A DNA stretch of 64,000 nucleotides from Glandiceps talaboti (lineage: Eukaryota > Hemichordata > Enteropneusta > Spengelidae). This document shows, in pieces, positions 35,901 through 47,852 of the stretch; the first letter of the stretch is position 1, and each line of letters starts with the position of its first letter. The notes beneath the pieces are model-generated. The model was not told the origin of the DNA, searched no databases, and saw nothing but the letters and a program-made list of their open reading frames with translations. The position numbers and the translations under genes are program-made. The DNA is taken from assembly GCF_964340395.1 (NCBI RefSeq), contig NC_135567.1, forward strand, positions 5,032,399 through 5,096,398, read 5' to 3'.

Positions 35901-36844
35901 GAAGTCAAAGGTCATGAAGTGCTGGGTCAAAGGTATCTAACCATAACCCTAACATAAGTTCAACTGAGTGATGGTCAATTTGCTATGTAAAGTCGTCAAA
36001 TTGACTATTACATGGTTTTCTATGGGGGTCAAAGGTCATCCATGTATGCATTTTTTTGGAATTTTATGTACTTTTTTGTGTTTGGTTACTCATATAACAT
36101 ATATCTAAATGTAAGAGAAGTTGCAAGAATGTAGGACTACCAGAATTATGATTTTAGAATTTAGCTGGAAAACTTAAATTTTTAACATGTATTTTTACAT
36201 AGGAAACTATGAATAATTTTTAAAATGAGGAAAATCATAAAATATCATGCACTTTTTTATATTTTATTACTTATATGGGGTGACATGACTCACTCTAAAA
36301 GTTTAATGTTCAAATGTTTTTAGGAAATATGTTTTCTGGGGGTTAAAATTGGAAAAATTACATATACATTGCTGTCGATGGGAACCTATTAATGCTCACC
36401 TATACAATGTATTTATTTTTTAATTAGATGGATATAATTCAATTGAAGGTGATATTCCAATAGAGCACATAATGTTGTACTTAGATATCTTGTTCTTTTA
36501 TGTTCAAGTACTCTACAGTTTTTTTTAGGAATTTATTTAATTATTTGTATTTAACGCATTTACCCCTTTGCTTAACACATGATTATGGGGGTAGGGGTAA
36601 CACATCACACAGTATTAAGCTTCCCAATTGAGAACCCCTGAGACTAGAGTAAAACTTTGACCTGTTTCAGATACCTCTAATCCTCCTCTATCCCACAATG
36701 AACTGCATTTGGTGATTGGATCAAAGAAGACGATACAGGAAGCAGAAAGCAAATGTATACCAGTGAAAAAACCCAAATTATGAATTTCACGGTGACTATC
36801 ACAACCATTCCCTTTTTCACTACCAATTTTGAATACTTAGGACT

Positions 36845-36917
36845 ACAACCAAAGTAACTATCGCTTGTACTGATAGCTTGACAACCAAAGTAACTATCGC
36901 TTGTACTGATAGCTTGA
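36845..36917. repeat. Local 36-bp duplication inside one satellite unit
   Basis: ACAACCAAAGTAACTATCGC through TGATAGCTTG occurs twice back to back here and once in the other units. It marks this unit uniquely. Confidence 0.9.
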
Positions 36918-37390
36918 CATGTCTACAAATTAAAATGGACGACCAGACGTCAAAGGTCATACATTTCCAGTACGAACTACAAAATTATTATCTGAAGTCA
37001 TGAGTATGTACCACCAGACGTAATGGTGGTACAACCAAGTTACAACTAATTTTAGATATCTTGACCTGTCCACTATCTACAACTAAAGTTGTAGGGTCAT
37101 AGGTCAAATATTAACAAAATGGCGACTGTCCAAAGAAAGCATACATTCACTCATATAGGTGGTTTTTAGTTAACAATTCCCTTATTTTGGGCGGATCCCA
37201 TCTCACAACTCCTGAAGCTAGGACCAAAGTGAAATTGTTTTTGGAAACCCTGACGTGTCTACTATTACCAATGAACGCCATTTAGTGAAATTCCAATTCT
37301 TAAAGAAATGGGATTTTTTAAAAATAAGCATGTTTTTACCCTATGGCAATATTCGTACTTGTAGAATTTTGGGTTTGCAAAATATACCCT

Positions 37391-40300
37391 AGTAGTAAAG
37401 GTTGTTTATTATAGTGACATGTGATATACATTTCACAAATTGGCAATAACAATATCAGAAAGCAAACACATCACCCAGCCCACCGGGCTTATTAGTCACT
37501 ACAAAACTGAATTGCTCGTATAAAGCACTTAAAAATAAAAATAAGGGGTGCAAAGAGGACAGTCATAACAAGTAAAGAAAAGTAACATACTACATTGTTA
37601 TATAAAGATGATTACACCTTCTGGTGTAAGCTTTGTGAATAAATTTACAAGTTGCTCTAGGCATATTGATCATTATAAAGTTCCATTTCTCAGTCTCATT
37701 AAAGTTTACAAAATTTGGATTAGACTCAAGTATAATATTGTAAAAATGTGTTCTTAAATCCTGATAGAATGAACAGTGAAATAAAAAGTGAGATTCATCC
37801 TCAATTGAATCTGCATTACATAAAACACAGAGGCTAGCATGTAACACCTCGCCCCTAAAACGACCTGTTTCAATCCTGAGTGGAAGTATTCCTATTCGTA
37901 ACTGAACAAAAAGAGAACGTTCAGCTCTCGACAAATCTAAATCTAAATAATTTTCACGGCGATATGTTCTTTTAAAGATACTGTACGTGCGTAATTTCGG
38001 TTTGTTACGAACATGCATATACCAGTTTTCAGTACAATTCGACTGTTTACGTAACCTGACAATCCCAGTATCACATGGAATCAACTCATCAATATCTAGA
38101 CTTTCAAAGATGTCATACATTTCAGAATGCCAATTGCCGACACACAGCGCATGCTCCCAAAAGAAAATCTTACTAGTTAACCTATCACTGTCAAGGTTAC
38201 AAAGTCTGTTCCAATACCGGGCCATATTACCCCACCTACTCGCAATACACGAATCCCAACCAGTGTCTCCATTAATAGCGAGAGTAGGTGCGAATTTGTG
38301 AACACCTAAATAAAACCTTATTGCCCGATTCTGAATTAAATCACACGACGAGAAGTTTTGAAAACCCCAGATACCCGAGCAATATTCAAGAATTGGTACC
38401 ACAGATGCATTGAACAATTTAGTGAATGTATTAAAACCCATATTATTCAGTGACCTGAATTTGGAACAGACTGCACCTAAAGCTCTACCAGCCGACTCAG
38501 CAAGCGCATTAGCGGTAATAGAAAAGTCAAGAAATTCATGCAAAACAATACCCAAATATTTGTACTTAGTAACAATCTCTATTGTTTCAGTACCGATCAT
38601 AAAGTTAAAACCAGTACAAACAGTGCCTTTCTTTCTAAAAATGAATTACTTTTGACTTCACTGTATTTGCTTTTAATCGCCATTTTTTACACCAAGCAAA
38701 GAAAATATTTAACATTTCCTGAAGACCATCCTCGTTATCGGACAGAAGTACAATAGCATCTGCATATAATAATATATTCAACTTTATATCTCCAATTCTA
38801 ATACCTGGAGGCGATTCCTTAATAATAACAGCTAAATCATTTATAAACAGTGAAAATAGAGTAGGTGAAAGATTGTCTCCTTGTCTGACGCCACTATTCG
38901 TAGGGAAACTACTAGACAGGTGCCCATTCAGATTGACGGCAGCACTAGTATCAGTGTACATGGCCTTTATAGCGTTATAAAATTTACCGTTAACTCCACT
39001 AATTAATAACCTATATAACAACGCCTCACGATTCACACAATCAAACGCTTTCCACAAGTCTAAGAAGGCTGCAAAAGTGGGCAAGTTATTTACAAGTCTA
39101 TTACGAATAACAGAAGTTAGAACAAAAATATGGTCTTCACATGAGCGACCTTTCCTGAAACCATTTTGCTCATCAACCAGGAGGTCATTATTTTCTAGAT
39201 GAGTAATTAAACGAGCATTCAAAATTGAACAATAAAGCTTGCATATGACACTTTGTAAACTAATACCGCGATAGTTTAACGGAATACGTGGATCAGCTGA
39301 ACGATCCTTAGGAATCGGTACGATTGTAGCAAAACGCCAAACATCTGGTATCAAACCACTGTCAAAGCACAATTGAAACAGATTATGCAACACTGAAATA
39401 GATACATCGTTTTTTAGGACTTCACCTGGAATGCGATCAATACCGACAGATTTTCCTCGCTTGACCTTGTTAACAACCTTTTCAACCTCTTCCAAGGAAA
39501 TATTTTGATTTATTGCGACATTGCTTTCGTACAATGGGTCGATCATGTTGTTTTCTAAAACACCCTTATGATGTATAATCTGATTTAAGAAATCTCCATC
39601 ATAATCCCCATCCGGATTATTGTATAAAGATGAGAAGTCCCTTTTCCAGGCATCAAGAACTATATCTTTATCTGTTAATAACTGACCATGATCATCGTAA
39701 ACCTCCATTGGGATACAACTATTACGTTTTGGACCGAGCTTTTGAATATGATTCCAGAATCTACGTGGATCATCGGTGCAGACTGACTCAATCTTGTCAA
39801 CAAGCCCTTTTCTATGCCTCCTTTCATGAAACCTTAACCTCCTATCAAAACTTCTCTGCGCCGTCTTAAAATCACTAAGAAGCCTTCGTTTTTCAGCAAC
39901 TCTGACAGACCTACATCTAAGATAAAGCCTCTGCCTAATATGCATTACGTTCCACAATTCCTGTAGCTCATTATTCCAATACGGTTTTTGATGACGTAAT
40001 TTACTACACCTCCGACTTGCTTGACGATGGATGGGGACATGCATATTCATTTCATCTCTAATACATTTACACAGCTGTTGATATACATTATTTACATTTA
40101 GTTGCGTCTCATTACAGGTTTGAATGACATCAATGATATTACGAATTGCCCCACGTGGGATAGGCGAATTCAAAAATGACCCAGGAATGTTATCAAGCTT
40201 ATATTTTGTTGACCGTTCATGTGAAACCGAAGGACTACCATTGCAATTGATATTCATATTCATACTATGAAAAGACCGAGCGTTGAAAACTATTTCAAGT

Positions 40301-41261
40301 AAGGAATGGTCAGGAATTTTACAACGCTCAGATAGCAGGTGCATTAAATTATAATCATTCAGAAAATCCGACATAGTGGTAACTCTAAAAGAATCACATT
40401 GCATAAAATATTCATGAGGCACAATCATATAGTCGACTACTGCTCTACCCCTTGGAGAAACAGACGTAAAATTATCATCGTGTGCATCGAACCTACCATT
40501 AAGTACACAGAGCTTAGAATCTGTCAAAAATTCAGTTAAAGCACGACCATGTTGATTTATGTTTGTATCTAACACTTGCCTCTGAGGAATTGAATCAACA
40601 CCATCAATTACATCATCCAAATTTCCAATTCTTGAGTTGAAATCAACGCAAATGAACACAGCATCTACATCACTAGCCATATATAAAGTGCTCATGATAT
40701 GACTATAAAAATCTGGTGCATTTCTTCCCCAAGGGGAATTTTCTGGCGGCAAATAACCTGACAAAATAAGGAAAGAAAAATCTGAACATTTACTATTTAG
40801 TTTGACGCCCAAAATACCATCATAGTTTCTATCGAAAACCGAGATCGTATAGTTATCAAGGATAGAGTTCTTAAACATCAAACCCACTCCCCCGAAATTT
40901 CTATGTGTTGCGAAATGTCTTCGTGTACGATTAAACCCAAACCAGGTGAAACCGTCAATAGTGTCATTTCCGGAAAGATGAGTTTCATTTATACTTATAA
41001 TGTCAGCATTAGTCTTACGTATAATCTCACTTCTCAACGCGTGGTTTCTTTCAGTCCAGCCCCCGACATTAAGGTGTGCGATCTTTATACAATCGCTACC
41101 CGGCGGACGAGGTAATTCCCATTCGTTACTAACTGGTTCATTTTGTCCGGACGTTGCATTCCCCTCACTTGGACCTAGCTCTTGACCTTGGTCATTGCGT
41201 ATTATGCGACCATTACCAGCGATACGATACTCCGAACCACCAGGCAAATGATTCAAAATAG
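37391..41261 (-). mobile_element. 5'-truncated non-LTR retrotransposon (LINE B) inside the satellite
   Basis: The satellite text stops after TACCCT (37385-37390) and resumes with TACCCTAACTTTAGCAGGGC at 41262, giving a 6-bp target-site duplication. On the minus strand the element ends with AACCTTTACTACT, a very short ACT-type tail. The 3' UTR (37391-37589) has no ORF. At the 5' end the frame starts without ATG right at the junction, so a little of the N-terminus or 5' UTR was lost on insertion. Confidence 0.85.
37590..41256 (-). pseudogene. ORF2 (APE endonuclease-RT) of LINE B, one frameshift, mutated RT active site
   Basis: From the 5' side: an endonuclease of about residues 55-330 (IAHLNVGGW, NETHLSG, VDFNSRIG, DHSLLEI). 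The RT follows with KSVGIDRIPGEVLKN, FATIVPIPKD, NYRGISLQS, FLDLWKAFDCVN, VRQGDNLSPTLFS and the motif C region LLYADAIVLL. The C-terminal third reads in another frame from 38600 (YKYLGIVLHE, ILEYCSGIWGF) to a CCHC motif (CVLCNADSIEDESHFLFHC). The shift falls at a run of five A (38637-38641, T on the coding strand), where four bases would keep the frame. RT motif C is YADA instead of YADD; the alanine codon is at 38755-38757. Domain order and motifs place it in the jockey/CR1 superfamily; the exact clade (Daphne or Crack type) is a guess. Confidence 0.88.
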
Positions 41262-43587
41262 TACCCTAACTTTAGCAGGGCACTCATGGTAATTATATAT
41301 GCCTAAGATTTGACCCCAAAATGTTAACTATATGGCCATGTTGGGTCATGTAGGGATCTTGAGGTCAAAGTTCATTAAGTGCTGGGTCACAGGTACCAAT
41401 TTGGGTTCAGAGGTCATAGTTAGATGGTACATACATATGCATAGGTATATGCCATTGACACAACACAAAGGTCAAATCAAGGTCATGACCCTATAGGGCA
41501 CTCATGGTAGTGTATCAAGACATCATTTGAGGTCAGGTCAGGTATGTCAAAGTTCATGACCACATATGTCCTATCACACTACACATATAGTAGATGACAG
41601 TAGAGGCAAAAGATTTGACCTCAAAATATTAACTAATGTGGCCATGTTGGGTCATGTAGGGGTCATGAGGTCAAAGGTCATGAAGTGCTGGGTCAAATGT
41701 ATCTAACCCTAACCCTAACATAAGTTCAACTGAGTGATAGCCAATTTGCTATGTAAAGTTGTCAAATTGACTATTACATGGTTTTCTATGGGGGTCAAAG
41801 GTCATCCATGTATGCATTTTTTTGGAATTTTATGTAATTTTTTGTGTTGGGTTACTCATATAATATATATCTAAATGTAAGAGAAGTTGCAAGAATGTAG
41901 GACTACCAGAATTATGATTTTAGAATTTAGCTGGAAAATTTAAATGTTTAACATGTATTTTTACATAGGAAACTATGAATAATTTTTAAAATGAGGAAAA
42001 TCATAAAATATCATGCACTTTTTTATATTTTATTACTTATATGGGGTGACATGACTCACTAAAAGTTTAATGTTCAAATGTTTTTAGGAAATATGTTTTC
42101 TGGGGATTAAAATTGGAAAAATTACATATACATTGCTGTCTATGGGAACCTATTAATGCTCACCTATACAATGTATTTATTTTTTAATTAGATGGATATA
42201 ATTCAATTGAAGGTGATATTCCAATAGAGCACATAATGTTGTACTTAGATATCTTGTTCTTTTATGTTCAAGTACTCTACAGTTTTTTTTAGGAATTTAT
42301 TTAATTATTTGTATTTAACGCATTTACCCCTATGCTTAACACATGATTATGGGTGTAGGGGTAACACATAACACAGTATTAAGCTTCCCAATTAAGAACC
42401 CCTGGGACTAGAGTAAAACTTTGACCTGTTTCAGATACCTCTAATCCTCCTCTATCCCACAATGAACTGCATTTGGTGATTGGATCAAATAAGACGATAC
42501 AGGAAGCAAAAAGCAAATGTATACCAGTGAAAAAACCCAAATCATGAATTTCACGGTGACTATCACAACCATTCCCTTTTTCACTACCAATTTTGAATAC
42601 TTAGGACTACAACCAAAGTAACTATCGCTTGTACTGATAGCTTGACATGTCTACAAATTAAAATGGACGACCAGGGGTCAAAGGTCATACAGTTCCAGTA
42701 CGAACTACAAAATTATTATCTGAAGTCATGAGTATGTACCACCAGAGGTAATGGTGGTACAACCAAGTTACAACTAATTTTAAATACCTTGACCTGTCCA
42801 CTATCTTCAACTAAAGTTGTAGGGTCATAGGTCAAATATTAACAAAATGGCGACTGTCCAAAAAAGCATACATTCACTCATATAGGTGGTTTTTAGTGAA
42901 CAATTCCTTTATTTTGGGCGGATCCAATCTCACAACCCCTGAAGCTAGGACCAAAGTGAAATTGTTTTTGGATACCTTGACATGTCTACTATTACCAATG
43001 AACGTCATTCAGTGAAATTCCAATTCTTAAAAAATGGGAATTTTTTTTAAAAACCATGTTTTTACCCTATGGCAATATTCGTACTTGTAGAATTTTGGGG
43101 TTGCATAATATACCCTAACTTTAGCAGGGCACTCATGGTAGTGTATCATGATATAATTTGAGATCAGGTCAGGTATTTCAAAGTTCATGACCACATATGT
43201 CCTATCACACTAGACATATAGTAGGTGACAGTATAGGCCAAAGATTTGACCCCGAAATGTTAACTAATATTGCCATGTTGGGTCATGTGAGGGTCATGAA
43301 ATCAAAGTTCATTAAGTGATAGGCCAAAGGTACCAACTTGGTTTCAAAGGTCAGAGGTCAAAATTGGATGGCACATATCTTTGCATAGGTATATGCCATT
43401 GACACAATGCAAAGGTCAAAGGTCACATCAAGGTTATGAACCTGTAACCTGAAACTCATGGTAGCATATTTTAACATCACTCACGGTCAGGTCAGGTAAT
43501 ATGTCAAAGTTCACGGCCACATTGGAGAATTATATATGCCTAAGATTTGACCCCAAAATGTAAACTATATGGCCATGTTGGGTCATA

Positions 43588-46500
43588 CAGGTATACAGGT
43601 ATACAGGTACAATTCTGATTATAGGCCTTATTTAGGCCTCTGATATCAGATCATGTTAAATTAAAGTCTTGTCAGTGCGTATGCTAGCATAGTCTTCAAA
43701 TTTAAATTTCATTTGCAAGTCCTTCCCAGTGTCTATCTAAACGTCTCTCAAAAGTATATACATTTGGTGCATCAACCACATGATTGGGAAGACTATTCCA
43801 TTGGTTTATACTTCTATGTACAAAAGAAAATTTCCTAATATCCAGCCTAGTATGGACTTTGTACAGTTTATATTGATGCCCTCTAGTGTCACAATGTCTG
43901 GTCTTGAGAAAATCAGTCACTCTAGTGTCATATTTCCCCGACATAATTTTATAGAGTTCAATCATATCTCCCCGTAGACGACGGTAAGCCAAAGTTGGTA
44001 AGTTCAGATGCCTTAGTCTTTCCTGGTATGACAATTCTCTAAATCCTGGAATTAACTTGGTAGCTCTGCGCTGTACGTTCTCGATGGCAATAATATCCTT
44101 TTTGAGGTAAGGTGCCCAAACTTGATTTGCATATTCCAAATGTGGTCTAACCAGACCTTTGTACAATAATAAAAAACTTTCTTTGTCAAGATGAGCATAA
44201 GTTCTCCTTATCAGACCCATTATGGAATTTGCCTTATTTATTTTTGTAGACATGTGACTTGAAAAGGATAGCTTATCATCCACGATTACTCCTATATCCT
44301 TCTCTTCCTTTGTATTTCTAAGTTTGACCTTATTTTGTCCCATGGTATATGATCTATCTGACAAGTGTGTCTTTCCTATCCGCATACTGGCACATTTATC
44401 TGGATGAAATTTCAGAAGAGAGTTCTCTGTCCAAGTATACATGTTATCAATATCTGTTTGTAAGCAATCACAGTCTTCTTCCTTGAATATTCCCCTGAAA
44501 ACTTTGGTATCGTCTGCGAATAGATATATTTCTGAGCTTTGTACTACATCTGGAAGTGTGTTGATATATATTACAAAAAGTATGGGTCCTAAGACAGATC
44601 CTTGGGGTATACCACTTAGCACCTCCTGCCATTCCGATGAAACGCCATTTACAATAACTTTTTGTTTCCGATTATTGAGGAAAGCAGATACCCAGTTTAG
44701 CAGCAGGCTTGGGATCCCATAGTATTGAAGTTTCTCCATTAAACGCCTATGAGGCACTTTGTCAAAGGCCTTCATAAAGTCACAGTACACAACATCAACA
44801 CATCCTCCAAGATCAATAATTTCTGTCCACTTGTCTAGGACTTTGATTAGTTGTAGTACAGTCGAACGACCACTGATGAAACCAAACTGTTGATCACTAA
44901 ACAAGTTATTACTGTTCATATATTTCACAATAGAGTTCCTTATCAGGGTTTCCATTATTTTACAGACAACACTTGTAAGGCTGATTGGTCGGTAATTGCT
45001 GGCTAACCATTTACAACCTTTCTTAAATATAGGCGTAACGTTGGCATACTTCCAGTCATTCGGTATTGTCCCTGTCTTTAGTGATGTGTTATAAATTATG
45101 GTTAATGGGGTACAGAGCACTTCTCTAAGTTCATATAATATTCTGGGATGTACGAGGTCAGGGCCTGGTGATTTTGAGGTTTTTAACTTGGATAAAATCT
45201 TAAGTGTAGTCTCTGGAGTAATATTCAGCTCAAGTATGTGTCTAGCATGTATGGTATTTGGTAAATCCCAGTGGCCTTGTTGTTCCCTTGTGAAGACTGA
45301 TGAAAAGAAATCAGCAAGAACCTCTGCTTTTTCTTTGTCACAGGTGGTCATATCTTCTCCTTTATCATTGCCTGTTTTGGATAGGTTCGGTATTCCAGTT
45401 CTTAATTTAGATTTAGAACTGGCATAGCCCCAGAACTTTTTTGGGTTTGTCTTGACCTCCTTCGCCACTGACTTTTCATAATCTTTCTGTACTTTCCTTG
45501 TTATTCTTCTAACTTGGTTTCGGATTTTACAATAGTCCTGATATACTTGACCATCTTTTGTTTGCAAGAATCTTTGCCATAATCTGTTCTTCTTTTTAAC
45601 CTTTGCTAAAGTTTTTCTATCCAGGGGTACAGCATAGTTCTTTTTGGACGGATTCACAACTTTCTGTGGAATGCAGACTGTTTCCGCTTCTCTATAAATT
45701 TCTAGAAATGTGTTCCATTGTATATTCACATCATCTCCGCAGGAATTAAGTACTTCTGCCCAGTCTATACTTAACATTTCTTTCATTTTATTGTAGTCTC
45801 CATTATCATATTTATATCTAATCTTTGGTTGTACATTGTCACCTTTAACACACATGACTTTGATCTTCAACATAGAATGGTCACTCTTCCCCAGGGGGGG
45901 GCATCATGTTCTACGCAATCTACAATTTCCTTTTCATTTGTGAAGACAAGGTCTAAGATAGAAGGCCTATCAGTACCTCTCCCCCTGGTTGGTGAATTCA
46001 CATGTTGATGTAGATAGCAGTCTCGGACAGCCTCAATAAAGTTGAATTCCTTACCAGTTCCTGATGCAGTATTTCTATAAATGTTCCAGTCTATATTTGG
46101 ATAGTTCATATCACCTGCAATTACGGTATGCGAATGTTTCATATCAGCAAGACAACTAAATAAATTATTTATACTTTCATCATTTGTTGGATTTGAACTC
46201 GGACTTCTGTATAGTGAACAAAACAACAAAGTGTCTGGTCCTTCTAGGCTTATTTCACAAACTTGTGCTTCCTGGACTGAGATCAGTTGATCTACATCCA
46301 ATAAATTATAGGATAAATGCTTATTTATATACAGTAACATTCCCCTGCCGATGACCTCAGTAATGTTTAGTGCTTCCAGATTATACCCTTGCAGGTTAAA
46401 CTGTGCTATATTTAAACTGTATTTGAAGTGCTTAGGTTTAACTTCAGAAATTGCAATTATATCGGGTTCATTCTCCTTCACTCTACAGCTTAACTCTTGA

Positions 46501-46663
46501 AATTTCTCTTGGGTCAGGACATCAGCATTTGTACTCCATATTTCTATATTTCTCTTTGTGACTGATCCACCTCTCTTGGTGGTCTTCTCTTTATTTTCAC
46601 AACTCTTCTGTCCCACGGAAGCCCTCTGACTGCGTAGAAAAAATGTGGGTCATTCATTTCTGT
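43588..46663 (-). mobile_element. CR1-like non-LTR retrotransposon (LINE C) inside the satellite
   Basis: The satellite stops at GGGTCAT (to 43587) and resumes at GTCATGTAGGG (46664), with GTCAT duplicated. On the minus strand the 3' end is an 8-base repeat tail (TACCTGTA, three units, 43588-43611). At the right end the frame has a TGA about 50 bases upstream of the first coding residues and no ATG in between, so it is slightly 5'-truncated. Confidence 0.85.
43702..46616 (-). pseudogene. ORF2 (endonuclease-RT) of CR1-like LINE C, one frameshift
   Basis: The endonuclease lies on 45867-46616 (WSTNADVLTQEKF, ISEVKPK, YRSPSS, AGDMNYPNIDW, LDLVFTNE). The RT lies on 43702-45873: KSPGPDLVHPRIL, ANVTPIFKKG, NYRPISLTSVVCK, YCDFMKAFDKVPH, SGIPQGSVLGPILF and catalytic LFADDTKVF. 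The CR1-type tail follows (RRATKLIPGFRELSYQERL, YRRLRGDMIELYK, SINQWNSLP). The two frames meet at a run of eight C on the coding strand (45894-45901); six would keep the frame. The catalytic YADD-equivalent (FADD) is intact. Without the homopolymer problem this would be a nearly complete enzyme of about 970 residues, so a sequencing or assembly error there should be considered. Confidence 0.9.
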
Positions 46664-47784
46664 AGTCATGTAGGGATCTTGAGGTCAAAGTTCATTAAGT
46701 GCTGGGTCACAGGTACCAATTTGGGTTCAGAGGTCATAGTTAGATGGTACATACATATGCATAGGTATATGCCATTGACACAACACAAAGGTCAAATCAA
46801 GGTCATGACCCTATAGGGCACTCATGGTAGTGTATCAAGACATCATTTGAGGTAAGGTCAGGTATGTCAAAGTTCATGACCACATATGTCCTATCACACT
46901 ACACATATAGTAGGTGACAGTATAGGCCAAAGATTTGACCTCAAATTGTTAACTAATGTGGCCATGTTGGGTCATGTAGGGGTCATGATGTCAAAGTTCA
47001 TAAAGTGCTGGGTCAAATGTATCTAACCCTAACCCTAACATAAGTTCAACTGAGTGATGGCCAATTTGCTATGTAGAGTTGTCAAATTGACTATTACATG
47101 GTTTTCTATGGGAGTCAAAGGTCATCCATGTATGCATTTTTTTTGGAATTTTATGTAATTTTTTGTGTTTGGTTACTCATATAACATATATCGAATTGTA
47201 AGAGAAGTTGCAAGAATGTAGGACTACCAGAATTATGATTTTAGAATTTAGCTGCAAAATTTAAATGTTTAACATGTATTTTTACATAGGAAACTATGAA
47301 TAATTTTTAAAATGAGGAAAATCATAAAATATCATGCACTTTTTTATATTTTATTACTTATATGGGGTGACATGACTCACTCTAAAAGTTTAATGTTCAA
47401 ATGTTTTATAGGAAATATATTTTCTGGCGATTAAAATTGGAAAAATTACATATACATTGCTGTCGATGGGAACCTATTAATGCTCACCTATACAATGTAT
47501 TTATTTTTTAATTAGATGGATATAATTCAAGTGAAGGTGATATTCCAATAGAGCACATAATGTTGTACTTAGATATCTTGTTCTTTTATGTTCAAGTACT
47601 CTACAGTTTTTTTTAGGAATTTATTTAATTATTTGTATTGGACGCATTTACCCCTATATGCTTAACACATGATTATGGGGGTAGGGGTAACACATCACAC
47701 AGTATTAAGCTTCCCAATTAAGAACCCCTGGGACTAGAGTAAAACTTTGACCTGTTTCAGACACCTCTAATCCTCCTCTATCCA

Positions 47785-47852
47785 AGTGATGTTAAAATAT
47801 ACTACCATGAGTTTCAGGTTACAGGTTCATAACCTTGATGTGACCTTTGACC
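47785..47852 (-). repeat. 68-bp inverted segment at a satellite breakpoint
   Basis: Reverse complement of the subrepeat text found at about 43420-43490 (GGTCACATCAAGG...CTCATGGTAG). It lies between a unit cut short at CTCCTCTATCC and one resuming at GTTCACGGCCACATTGG, and marks a small inversion at the junction of a shortened unit. Confidence 0.85.

Noticed and set aside
37987-38756. Plus-strand ORFs over LINE B
   Set aside because: Antisense shadows of the ORF2 C-terminus; no motif of their own.
45862-45905. Programmed ribosomal frameshift between endonuclease and RT of LINE C
   Set aside because: The junction is a plain C8 run with no downstream pseudoknot apparent, inside a domain linker that is one ORF in CR1-type elements; slippage or sequencing error is simpler.
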